Positions 28,198 to 36,357 of a stretch of DNA of 64,000 nucleotides are shown here, piece after piece; position 1 is the first letter of the stretch; every line of letters begins with the position of its first letter. Under the pieces are notes generated by a model. The model saw nothing but the letters and a program-made list of their open reading frames with translations, searched no databases and had not been told where the DNA came from. The stretch spans positions 1-64,000 of the forward strand of contig CAYRHB010000001.1 of assembly GCA_964424035.1 (NCBI GenBank), read 5' to 3'. Origin of the DNA: Leptolinea sp964424035. Lineage in GTDB: Bacteria; Chloroflexota; Anaerolineae; Anaerolineales; Anaerolineaceae. Both the position numbers and the translations under genes were made by a program.

Positions 28198-29292
28198 ATG
28201 ACAATTCCCTTTGTAGATCTTAAGGCTCAGTATCATAGTATTAAACCGGAAATTGATGAAGCAGTTTCACGAGTATTGGAATCAACACAGTTTGTTCTGG
28301 GCTCTGAAGTAGCCGCATTTGAAACGGCCTTCGCTGCCTATTGTGGTGTTGGGAATGCGATTGGAGTAAGTAGCGGCACGTCGGCTTTGCACCTGGCGTT
28401 GCTGGCGGCTGGTGTGGGGGAGGGTGATGAGGTCATCACAGTTCCGTTCACATTTGTTGCCACGGTTGCAGCGATCCGTTACACGGGTGCAAAACCGGTT
28501 TTTATTGATATTAATCCTCACTCCTTCACAATGGACCCTGAACAGGTGGAAGCGGCTATAACAAAAAAGACGAAAGTCATCATGCCGGTACACCTGTATG
28601 GCCAATGCGCTGATATGGATCCCATATTGGAAATTGCCAAAAAGCATAATCTGGTCGTCATAGAAGATGCTGCCCAGGCTCATGGTGCCGTATATAAAGG
28701 GCGAAAAGCAGGATCAATGGGTGATCTGGGGTGCTTCAGTTTTTATCCTGGAAAGAACCTCGGAGCCTACGGTGAGGGTGGGATGGTCACCACCAACAAT
28801 CTCGAGTATGCCCGCACGATCCGCATGTTGCGTGATTGGGGAGCGGAAAAGAAATACCAACATGTCCTAAAAGGTTATAACTACCGGTTGGAAGGTATTC
28901 AGGGTGCCATTTTGAATGTCAAGTTGAAATACCTGGACCGATGGTCAAAAGCCCGGCTGGATCATGCGAAGTTGTATAACAAATTGCTTGCTGGCAGCCG
29001 TGTGAAAACTCCAGAGATCATGGCGTATGGAACCCCCGTTTTTCATGTGTATGCTGTGCGGGTGAAAGAACGCGAAGACCTGATGGCGCATTTGACCCAG
29101 AACAATATCCAACATGGAATTCACTACCCATTCCCTGTCCATCTATTACCTGCCCACTCAGATCTCGATTACAAAGCCGGGGATTTCCCCGAATCTGAAA
29201 TGGCGGCAAACGAAGTCCTCTCACTTCCCATGTTCCCGGAATTGACCGAGGAGCAGATAAAAAAAGTAGCTGATTGTATTCATAAGTGGTAG
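28198..29292 (+). CDS. DegT/DnrJ/EryC1/StrS aminotransferase
   Basis: A 364-residue PLP-dependent sugar aminotransferase. It begins MTIPFVDLKAQY, has SSGTSALHLAL for phosphate binding, EDAAQAHGA, and the Schiff-base lysine in FYPGKNLGAYGEGG. The ATG at 28198 fits these homology features; upstream in-frame alternatives would overlap the dehydrogenase. It should aminate the 3-keto sugar produced by the neighbour, as WbpE, WlbC or GnnB do. A dedicated N-acetyltransferase is not in the same unit. A strong terminator follows. Confidence 0.85.
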   Translation: MTIPFVDLKAQYHSIKPEIDEAVSRVLESTQFVLGSEVAAFETAFAAYCGVGNAIGVSSGTSALHLALLAAGVGEGDEVITVPFTFVATVAAIRYTGAKPVFIDINPHSFTMDPEQVEAAITKKTKVIMPVHLYGQCADMDPILEIAKKHNLVVIEDAAQAHGAVYKGRKAGSMGDLGCFSFYPGKNLGAYGEGGMVTTNNLEYARTIRMLRDWGAEKKYQHVLKGYNYRLEGIQGAILNVKLKYLDRWSKARLDHAKLYNKLLAGSRVKTPEIMAYGTPVFHVYAVRVKEREDLMAHLTQNNIQHGIHYPFPVHLLPAHSDLDYKAGDFPESEMAANEVLSLPMFPELTEEQIKKVADCIHKW

Positions 29293-29308
29293 ATTGCTGA
29301 TATACGGG

Positions 29309-29337
29309 AAAACCAGAAGGGCACACCTTCTGGTTTT
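29309..29337 (+). terminator. intrinsic terminator after the aminotransferase gene
   Basis: A perfect 12-base stem, 29309-29320 with 29326-29337, closes a five-base GCACA loop and ends in a run of T that is part of the stem. It ends the dehydrogenase/aminotransferase unit. The AT-rich stretch behind it contains TATAAT at 29374-29379, perhaps the -10 of a promoter for the next gene, but no well-spaced -35. Confidence 0.85.
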
Positions 29338-29421
29338 CGATCATATGGATGTCTTGCTTTTGACTATAAAGAATATAATATAACCTTCCAGGTAGAAAAC
29401 CAGGCAAAAAGGATTCATTTT

Positions 29422-30543
29422 GTGAAAGTCTGTTTTTTAATACGATCGCTTAATATTGGAGGAGCGGAACGCCAATTACTTGTTTTATTAAAAAATATTG
29501 ATAGACAACGTATCCAACCGGTTGTCATTAGCTTTTATTCTGAAGGAACTCTGGTATCAGAATTCAAAAAAACTGGTATATCTATTCGCTCACTTGAAAA
29601 AAGAGGAAGATGGGATGTAATCCCCTTTTTTCAAAGGCTGATCAGAATACTTAAAGAAGAGAATCCGGAAATTGTCTTTTCGTATTTAGTTGCTGCAAAT
29701 TTACTGGCAATTCTATCCCGTCCTTTTGTGCATCAAAAAGGAACCATCATTTCAATCCGGCATACTTATCTTCGTAAAGAAGATTATGATTGGCTCGCTG
29801 CTGTTCTTTATTGGATAGAAGATCGGATTTCCCGATTAAGCAACCTGGTCATCATAAATTCATTTGCCGGAGCAAAAAAAGCTATCCAAAGAGGTATTCC
29901 GGCATCGAGAGTCATTGTTATTAATAATGGTATTGATACAGATAAGTTCATTCCGGATAGCTCCAAACGGGTTCAAAAGAGGAAAGAGCTGGGATATACG
30001 GAAAATGATATCGTTTTGGGTTTGATTGGCCGCTTGGATCCGGTAAAAGGTCACGAGAGTTTTCTTAGGGCAGCTCAGATAATAATCGGTGAATTCCCAA
30101 CTGCTAAATTTCTGATAATTGGCGATGGCCCAAACGAGTATAGCGGACAATTATTGAATCTTATTTCTGAATTACATATTGATAAGTCAGTGCAGATGCT
30201 TCCAGCGGAATTGGATCCGCTTCCGCTTTATAATGCATTGGATGTTTGTGTATCTTCGTCCATAGGCGAAGGATTTTCCAATGTGATAGCAGAAGCCATG
30301 TCCTGTGAAATCCCTTGTGTCGTAACAGATGTAGGCGACTCTGCCAGAATAGTTGGTGAAACTGGGAAAATTGCACCTCCTAGAAGAATAGATGCGCTCA
30401 CTTCCGCGATGAATGACATGATGCGTTTGGAACCGGCAGACCGAAAAAAGCTTGGCGTTCAGGCGAGGCAACGGATAGTCAACCAATTCAGTATAGAAGC
30501 CATGGTGGAAGCCACGACAAGGGAAATTGAAAAGTTAGGATAG
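29422..30543 (+). CDS. glycosyltransferase, GT4
   Basis: A 373-residue retaining glycosyltransferase. RSLNIGGAERQLL is the classic N-terminal GG motif, IGRLDPVKGHESFL opens the second domain, and EGFSNVIAE is a perfect E-x7-E signature followed by AMSCEIPCV. It starts at GTG 29422 with AGGA upstream, directly after the terminator, so it likely begins a new transcription unit. Base use is somewhat more AT-rich than the upstream pair. Related in sequence style to the GT4 at 34434. Confidence 0.9.
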   Translation: MKVCFLIRSLNIGGAERQLLVLLKNIDRQRIQPVVISFYSEGTLVSEFKKTGISIRSLEKRGRWDVIPFFQRLIRILKEENPEIVFSYLVAANLLAILSRPFVHQKGTIISIRHTYLRKEDYDWLAAVLYWIEDRISRLSNLVIINSFAGAKKAIQRGIPASRVIVINNGIDTDKFIPDSSKRVQKRKELGYTENDIVLGLIGRLDPVKGHESFLRAAQIIIGEFPTAKFLIIGDGPNEYSGQLLNLISELHIDKSVQMLPAELDPLPLYNALDVCVSSSIGEGFSNVIAEAMSCEIPCVVTDVGDSARIVGETGKIAPPRRIDALTSAMNDMMRLEPADRKKLGVQARQRIVNQFSIEAMVEATTREIEKLG

Positions 30544-30549
30544 ATTAAA

Positions 30550-32007
30550 TTGGGATCCATTATTCAGAATCAAAACAATAACCGAATTGCTGAAATCAAC
30601 TATCGTCAATCTCGCCGCGAACATAATGATCAAACGGCATTGAGTATGGATAGGTGGAAAGGCCTGGGCGGATACTACCATCGCCGGCTTACAGACGTTT
30701 ATTCGTTCCTGGTTGCACCAGGACAGCGGGTTCTGGAAGTGGGATGCGGACAGGGAGATCTTCTGGCAAACCTGCAACCCGGCGTGGGTGTTGGACTGGA
30801 TCTCTCAATCGAAATGGTAAAACGGGCAGTCTCAAGACACCCGGACCTGTGCTTCTTCACGGCTGACGCCATGAACATTGGTCTGGCAGGAACATTCGAT
30901 GTAATCATATTATCCGACTTATTAAATGATCTTTGGGATGTTCAGGCAGTATTCAAAGAAATTCGAAGGTTATCCCATGCCCGTACACGAATCATCATCA
31001 ACGTATACAGCCGGTTATGGGAATTGCCTTTAAGCCTCGCGGAAGTTTTGAAAGTGGCAAAACCGACACTGTACCAGAATTGGTTGACGGTAGATGACAT
31101 ATCGAATTTGCTCAATCTGGAAAACCTGGAAGTGATCCGGTCATGGTCAGAAATCCTCTGGCCGGTACGAACACCTTTAATTGATGCTTTCTTTAATAAG
31201 ATTCTGGTGAAACTCTGGCCGTTTCATACTTTAGCATTAACAAACATGCTGATCGCGCGACCGCAACCTGAAGTGGATAATGGCGAAGAACCGGTTGTGT
31301 CAGTGGTTGTACCAGCGCGAAATGAGGCTGGTAACATAGTGAGTATTCTGGATCGGGTACCGGAAATTGGCGGGGGGACGGAGATTGTTTTTGTTGAAGG
31401 CAATTCAACCGATGATACATTTGAGACAATAAAGCGCGAGGTTGCTGCACGACCAGACAGGCGTTGTCAGATTCTACAGCAAACCGGTAAGGGTAAAGGG
31501 GATGCTGTACGATTGGGGTACAGTAAAGCGGCGGGCGATATCTTTATGATCCTGGATGCCGATCTTACCGTTCCGCCGGAAGATTTGCCGCGATTTTACG
31601 ACGCGATATTCACAGGGAAAGGGGATTTCATCAACGGCGTACGGTTGGTGTATCCCATGGAAAAACAAGCGATGAGGTTCTTTAACCTGTTGGGGAATAA
31701 ATTTTTCTCATTAGCATTTTCATGGCTTTTGGGACAGCCGATTAAAGATAGTCTTTGTGGGACAAAAGTGCTTCGCCGGTCGGATTATGACCTGATCGCC
31801 CGCAATCGTGATTATTTCGGAAATTTTGATCCCTTCGGAGATTTTGATCTGTTATTTGGAGCTGCCAAACAAACACTCAAGATAGTCGATCTGCCGATCC
31901 GATACCGTGAAAGAACGTATGGAACGACCAATATTGAACGCTGGAAACATGGTTGGTTGTTGTTGAAGATGGTGATGTTCGCGGCCAACCGGATAAAATT
32001 CGTCTGA
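30550..32007 (+). CDS. fusion of SAM methyltransferase and GT2 glycosyltransferase
   Basis: A 485-residue two-domain protein. Residues about 1-230 are a class I methyltransferase with RVLEVGCGQGDLL and a later LSDLLNDLWDVQAVF. From about 245 a GT2 domain begins with SVVVPARNEAGN, then FVEGNSTDDT, GKGDAVRLGY, ILDADLTVPPED with the metal-binding DAD, and DSLCGTKVLRR, a pattern of polyprenyl-phosphate sugar transferases. The start TTG at 30550 has AGGA nine bases upstream. The last stretch, about 30 residues, is moderately hydrophobic. The order suggests that one polypeptide both loads a lipid carrier and methylates the sugar or lipid product, which is inference. Confidence 0.8.
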   Translation: MGSIIQNQNNNRIAEINYRQSRREHNDQTALSMDRWKGLGGYYHRRLTDVYSFLVAPGQRVLEVGCGQGDLLANLQPGVGVGLDLSIEMVKRAVSRHPDLCFFTADAMNIGLAGTFDVIILSDLLNDLWDVQAVFKEIRRLSHARTRIIINVYSRLWELPLSLAEVLKVAKPTLYQNWLTVDDISNLLNLENLEVIRSWSEILWPVRTPLIDAFFNKILVKLWPFHTLALTNMLIARPQPEVDNGEEPVVSVVVPARNEAGNIVSILDRVPEIGGGTEIVFVEGNSTDDTFETIKREVAARPDRRCQILQQTGKGKGDAVRLGYSKAAGDIFMILDADLTVPPEDLPRFYDAIFTGKGDFINGVRLVYPMEKQAMRFFNLLGNKFFSLAFSWLLGQPIKDSLCGTKVLRRSDYDLIARNRDYFGNFDPFGDFDLLFGAAKQTLKIVDLPIRYRERTYGTTNIERWKHGWLLLKMVMFAANRIKFV

Positions 32008-33989
32008 TGTCAGCCACCCAAAATAGAACACACAGTCAAATGATGTATGTCATTCCGCTTGTTGCGGATGTAATAGGTTCCGTAATTGGAATGATCTATC
32101 TTCTTGTTTTACCGTCAGATCCCCAAAACTCCTTGATCGGGGGATTCTCCCTTTTACGACTGGCGGAAATGGCGGGGCTGATTATTTGTATGGGAGTACT
32201 TGGCTTTTTTCTCAGAAAAACCATTCTTGACCCGAAATTTTCTCAGAGATTGGACTCTCTAATTAGATGGGATGGCCAAAAACCAGTTGCTCTTGTTTTT
32301 GCCTGGGTCCTTTTCTTACTAAGCCTTTTTTGCGGGGTGTACCTCGGTTCACTGTACTCAAAATGGGCGTCCATTTTGGAACGATTGGCTCCTTTTTTTT
32401 TGAAAGGATCTTTTTTCTCCCTAGCTTTTACCATTTCATGGTTTGTTAGAAGAAAAATAGACCGTCTTTATACTGAACTTCTATGGCTGTGTACGGTCAC
32501 ATTGGTAATAATTATTGCAGGCTATATCTTGGGATTATTTCTCTTTCCGGCAGATGTTGGCATTAAGCTGCGGGAGGGAAGTCTGCTTTACATTTGTTTA
32601 CTATCCATCGGTCTTGGTTTTTCACTTTCCAGATGGAACCATTGGGGAATAATTCTTGGATTTATTATCACTGCTATATTTTTCATTGGTTCCCTGGTAG
32701 GTGTATGGGCCAGTGGAATCAGTGATTACAATATCTTTGCCGGGTTGCTCCCCTACAATGATGCAAACGGCTATTATCATGGCGGGCGGTTGCTGGCAGA
32801 AGGTTACCCGATGCATTCCTTTTCCTCCCGCCGACCATTGCTTCCTGCGTTATTGGGTGTGTTTTATTGGGTCGGAGGTGAAAGCCTAAAATTTTCTATC
32901 GGTTTAATTGTGTTCGTCATCACACTATCTGTATTTTTTTCTGTCCGAGAGATTAACATGACAAGCGGATCTGCTGCCGCTGCTTTGTTTATTCTGGAAT
33001 TATTTTTATTCATTCGCCGGTTTATTGGCTCAACCATGACCGAAACATTGGGGATGTCTTTAGGGGCAATTGGGTTTGCATTACTCTGGAGTGGAGCAAC
33101 ACGTAAAAAAGGTTTGGTACTCGCTTCCGGTTTATTGATGCTCAGTCTGGGGTTGCTTTCACGCGCCGGCCCTTTTCTTATCCTGCCAATACTGGTCATC
33201 TGGGCGGGATTGGCCTATAAGGAAAATCGCAGGCTAAATTGGAAGTTTCTCGGTCTTTGTTTGGGTGGTGTGATAATGGCTTTTGGTTTGAACCAACTTC
33301 TCTTTACGGTGATCAAAAGTGAAACAAGCACTAGTATGGCAAATTTTTCATATACGTTATATGGTTTGGTTACCGGTGGAACCGGGTGGAAGCACTATAT
33401 TGTTGACCATCCGGAATTAATTGGTCTGGTGGAACCTGATTTATCTCGAATTGTATATGGTTATGCTTTCGAGGCATTTCGTGCAAACCCATTCCTGACC
33501 ATTCAAGGAGCACTCAAGTACTGGGCAGCCTTTTTTAACCTTGAGTGGTATGGTCTGTTCGGTTTTATCCAAAGCGACAATACGATGGAAACGTATATTG
33601 TACGGGGAATGGTGGCAATATTATCGCTGATCGGTCTGGTGCTTGGGTCCTTAAAAATCAAAAAGCCGGAATACTCCATGGTATTGGCGGGAATTTTGGG
33701 AATAGTCTTGTCGGTTCCATTTGTTCCAACCATAGACGCTGAGATACGCACGTATGCTGCAGTTATTCCATGGGTTGCAGCTCTTGGAATGATAGGAATA
33801 ATTGAAACTGGCAATTACTTGAAGCATTTAATCCATAATTCAGGCAACGATGGAATTTGTCATAAGATTTCGCAGTATCCGAAAAGTCTGCTATCTTTTT
33901 CAACTTTTTTGATATCTATCATGATTGTGTTCCCGATTTTGATGAGGATTGGAATAAAGCCTTTTACGGAAATTTTTTCTTCACACTGA
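32007..33989 (+). CDS. GT-C membrane glycosyltransferase, short paralogue
   Basis: A 660-residue polytopic protein starting at an ATG that overlaps the previous stop (TGATG). Its N-terminal segment with VLPSDPQNSLIGGFSLLRL matches the corresponding part of the protein at 3402, and PYNDANGYYHGG with YNDA at 250-253 aligns with its YPYSDA catalytic loop. Unlike the three larger paralogues it ends soon after the last membrane helix and lacks their soluble C-terminal domain. It is AT-richer than the central genes. Expected to use a lipid-linked sugar donor. Confidence 0.65.
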   Translation: MSATQNRTHSQMMYVIPLVADVIGSVIGMIYLLVLPSDPQNSLIGGFSLLRLAEMAGLIICMGVLGFFLRKTILDPKFSQRLDSLIRWDGQKPVALVFAWVLFLLSLFCGVYLGSLYSKWASILERLAPFFLKGSFFSLAFTISWFVRRKIDRLYTELLWLCTVTLVIIIAGYILGLFLFPADVGIKLREGSLLYICLLSIGLGFSLSRWNHWGIILGFIITAIFFIGSLVGVWASGISDYNIFAGLLPYNDANGYYHGGRLLAEGYPMHSFSSRRPLLPALLGVFYWVGGESLKFSIGLIVFVITLSVFFSVREINMTSGSAAAALFILELFLFIRRFIGSTMTETLGMSLGAIGFALLWSGATRKKGLVLASGLLMLSLGLLSRAGPFLILPILVIWAGLAYKENRRLNWKFLGLCLGGVIMAFGLNQLLFTVIKSETSTSMANFSYTLYGLVTGGTGWKHYIVDHPELIGLVEPDLSRIVYGYAFEAFRANPFLTIQGALKYWAAFFNLEWYGLFGFIQSDNTMETYIVRGMVAILSLIGLVLGSLKIKKPEYSMVLAGILGIVLSVPFVPTIDAEIRTYAAVIPWVAALGMIGIIETGNYLKHLIHNSGNDGICHKISQYPKSLLSFSTFLISIMIVFPILMRIGIKPFTEIFSSH

Positions 33990-34052
33990 AAAAAGGTATA
34001 GAAAAGATTTTTAACTTTTATATATACGGTTAAAAAATTAATTTTTTTCCAA

Positions 34053-34062
34053 NNNNNNNNNN
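34053..34062. other. assembly gap (10 N) that hides the start of a gene
   Basis: Ten N separate a very AT-rich noncoding stretch (33990-34052) from an open frame already running at the first base after the gap. No start codon for that frame exists to the left, so the missing part probably holds most of a gene and may be far longer than ten bases. Confidence 0.85.
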
Positions 34063-34434
34063 AATGTTTCATCACACTGCAAAAACGGAGAGCAAAGCAT
34101 TGTTACGATGATATCTTCCGGTTCATACATTAATGTGGTTCCAGACGATTCGCGGTCCATCTCATTTGTTCCATCCCTGAGATATTCGGATCTGAACCGG
34201 AGCATTCATGATTCTCCTGTATTCAGACCATACCTGATCGCCAATCCGGTAACCCCGGGGAGTTCTCTGTTCCTGGCGCATGATCATAGGAGCAATGAAT
34301 TTGTGTATGTAATCGCACCTACGGATGTTCTTTCATCCAGTCAGGGATTGTCCGAGCTTTGTGGCCAGTGGGGAACTGATACTGACACCAGAGGTTTTTT
34401 CTTTGTGGAATCAGCATATAAACAGGCAAAATAA
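34063..34434 (+). CDS. C-terminal fragment of an unknown gene, 5' end lost in gap
   Basis: The frame that ends at TAA 34432-34434 is open from the first base after the gap, giving 123 visible residues; an internal ATG at 34108 is not a convincing start because it has no ribosome binding site and the frame continues upstream. The fragment is soluble, with FRPYLIANPVTPGSS, VYVIAPTDVL and CGQWGTDTDTRG. In this setting it could be the outer domain of another GT-C protein, but it does not visibly match the C-terminal domains of its neighbours. It overlaps the next start by one base (TAATG). Confidence 0.55.
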   Translation, partial: NVSSHCKNGEQSIVTMISSGSYINVVPDDSRSISFVPSLRYSDLNRSIHDSPVFRPYLIANPVTPGSSLFLAHDHRSNEFVYVIAPTDVLSSSQGLSELCGQWGTDTDTRGFFFVESAYKQAK

Positions 34435-35585
34435 TGGAATCTGATAGCAGGATAAAGATAACTCACGTCATCACTGGCCTGAATACCGGGGGGGCTGAAA
34501 CTATGCTCTATTGGTTGCTAAAGAATGTTGACCAAAAACAATTTCCATGTCGAGTGATTTCATTAACTGAAAATGGACCGATAGGCGAAAAGCTGAAAGA
34601 TATTGGTATCCCAATTGTGTCAGTTGGATTTAATAAAAAATACTCAATCTGGAAAGGTTTTTCCCATTTATATAAAGAAATAAAGGCCAATAAACCGCAA
34701 ATAATCCAAACATGGATGTACCATTCAGATTTACTTGGAGGCCTGGTTGCAAAAACAATAAAAGGGATTCATGTTGTTTGGGGAATTCATAACAGTACCC
34801 TTGATCTTTCCAAGAGCAAAAAAAGTACGAGATTGGTTGTACGAATAAATGCCTTTCTTTCCCATTTTCTCCCAGATGGCATCATTGTCTGTTCCCGCGT
34901 TGCAGAGAGGGTTCATATTGAGAAAGGTTTCGATGGAAAACGGATGTATTTTATACCAAACGGGTTTGATCTTTCGGAATACCGGGCAGATGCTCGAGCA
35001 CGAAAAGAAGTTCGTAACGAACTTGGAATTGCATCAACAGACATGGTCATTGGAATGGCTGCCAGATTTGATCCACAAAAGGATTTTGGTACATTCTTCC
35101 TTGCGGCAAATGAATTACTTAAAAAGTATCCTGATTTGCATTTTGTTCTTTGTGGTGATGGGGTCTCATGGAGTAACGCTGATATTGTTTTGATGATAGA
35201 TTCCACAACAAAAAGCCGGTTTCATTTGTTAGGCCGGCGAAACGACATGCCAAAAATATATGCTTCTTGGGATATAGCCGTATTGTCATCCAAATTTGGA
35301 GAAGCATTTCCTCTGACAATAGGCGAAGCTATGGCTTGTGAAATTCCCTGTGTAGGAACGGATGTTGGTGACACATCCGATCTCATTGGAAAAACCGGTT
35401 ATACCGTTACCCCTGAAGCCCCCCTCTTACTGGCAGATGCCGTCGTAAAACTGATCTCAATGCCATCTACCGAACGATCAGATCTTGGGAAACTTGCCAG
35501 AGAACAGATTCTTTCACATTATGAAATCTCTCAAATTACCCAAAAATACCAAGAGGTTTGGAAAGAAATTGCCACAAGATTATGA
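34434..35585 (+). CDS. glycosyltransferase, GT4
   Basis: A 383-residue retaining GT-B enzyme. THVITGLNTGGAETML is the N-terminal signature, GMAARFDPQKDFGTFF opens the donor domain, and EAFPLTIGE is a full E-x7-E motif followed by AMACEIPCVGTDVG. The start overlaps the preceding stop by one base and the end overlaps the next start as ATGA, so the group is translationally coupled. The gene is AT-richer than the average of this window, like the following methyltransferase. Substrates unknown. Confidence 0.9.
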   Translation: MESDSRIKITHVITGLNTGGAETMLYWLLKNVDQKQFPCRVISLTENGPIGEKLKDIGIPIVSVGFNKKYSIWKGFSHLYKEIKANKPQIIQTWMYHSDLLGGLVAKTIKGIHVVWGIHNSTLDLSKSKKSTRLVVRINAFLSHFLPDGIIVCSRVAERVHIEKGFDGKRMYFIPNGFDLSEYRADARARKEVRNELGIASTDMVIGMAARFDPQKDFGTFFLAANELLKKYPDLHFVLCGDGVSWSNADIVLMIDSTTKSRFHLLGRRNDMPKIYASWDIAVLSSKFGEAFPLTIGEAMACEIPCVGTDVGDTSDLIGKTGYTVTPEAPLLLADAVVKLISMPSTERSDLGKLAREQILSHYEISQITQKYQEVWKEIATRL

Positions 35586-36289
35586 ATAATCAAAGTTATA
35601 ACGAACGTCTTTTTCAAAAAGGATTCAGGTCACTCATACATCTATCCCGATTTGCCTGGTTGCGAAAGATGACAATCAGGCATTGTGGTAACAAGCCTTT
35701 AAGGGTTTTAGAATTGGGTTGCTATGATGGTCGCAGTATTGACTGGCTACCTTCTCAACCATTGCTTTACGATGGATTTGACGCAAACTGGGAAGGTGGA
35801 TTGGATATTGGACGTATTCGATATGCCGGACATTCAAATATACGTTTTCACGAATGCTCATCTCCGGAAGCAATGTTGGTTGATAAAGACGGATATGACC
35901 TGGGAATTTCACTAGAAACAATAGAGCATATACCCCCAACGATTGTTAATGGCTATCTGCAAAAGATCTCGAGCAATGTCAATACGATTATATTTTTTAC
36001 TGTACCAAACGAAACGGGCTTGCCTTTTCTGGTCAAATATGCTGCCAAGAAAGTATTTTACCGGGATAGTAAAGATGAGGAATACACTTTTTATGAATTT
36101 TGGAATGAATTGCTTGGTAATACTTCCAAAGTTCACCGCAACGAACATAAAGGATTCAATTACCAGGAATTCATGCATCAATTGGAGAGTTTTTTTGACA
36201 TTATCAGTGTCACGGGTATCCCAATCAACTGGTTTCCGATTAAATACTCTTTCACCGTTGGAATTGTGGCTAAGCCAAAGACTTTTTGA
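35582..36289 (+). CDS. class I SAM-dependent methyltransferase-like protein
   Basis: A 235-residue protein from the ATG at 35582 in an ATGA overlap with the GT4 gene. Motif I is LRVLELGCYDGRSID, followed by DGFDANWEGG and DLGISLETIEHIPP, which match the acidic and post-I motifs of glycan methyltransferases. The C-terminal half contains KYAAKKVFYRD and NEHKGFNYQEFMHQL. It probably modifies the product of the preceding transferase; the acceptor atom is unknown. Confidence 0.75.
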   Translation: MNNQSYNERLFQKGFRSLIHLSRFAWLRKMTIRHCGNKPLRVLELGCYDGRSIDWLPSQPLLYDGFDANWEGGLDIGRIRYAGHSNIRFHECSSPEAMLVDKDGYDLGISLETIEHIPPTIVNGYLQKISSNVNTIIFFTVPNETGLPFLVKYAAKKVFYRDSKDEEYTFYEFWNELLGNTSKVHRNEHKGFNYQEFMHQLESFFDIISVTGIPINWFPIKYSFTVGIVAKPKTF

Positions 36290-36357
36290 TCGCTGGTATA
36301 CTTCGCGAATCTGATATAAGAAGAAAACCAAATCAACGAACTTGACAAAGGAAAAGA

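Noticed and set aside
29360..29379. TTGACT with TATAAT as a promoter behind the terminator
   Set aside because: The boxes are only eight bases apart, far too close for sigma-70; kept only as a remark under the terminator.
33860..34075. Minus-strand frame running through the second N gap
   Set aside because: It depends on reading through the Ns and AT-rich noncoding DNA, and overlaps the end of a good GT-C gene.
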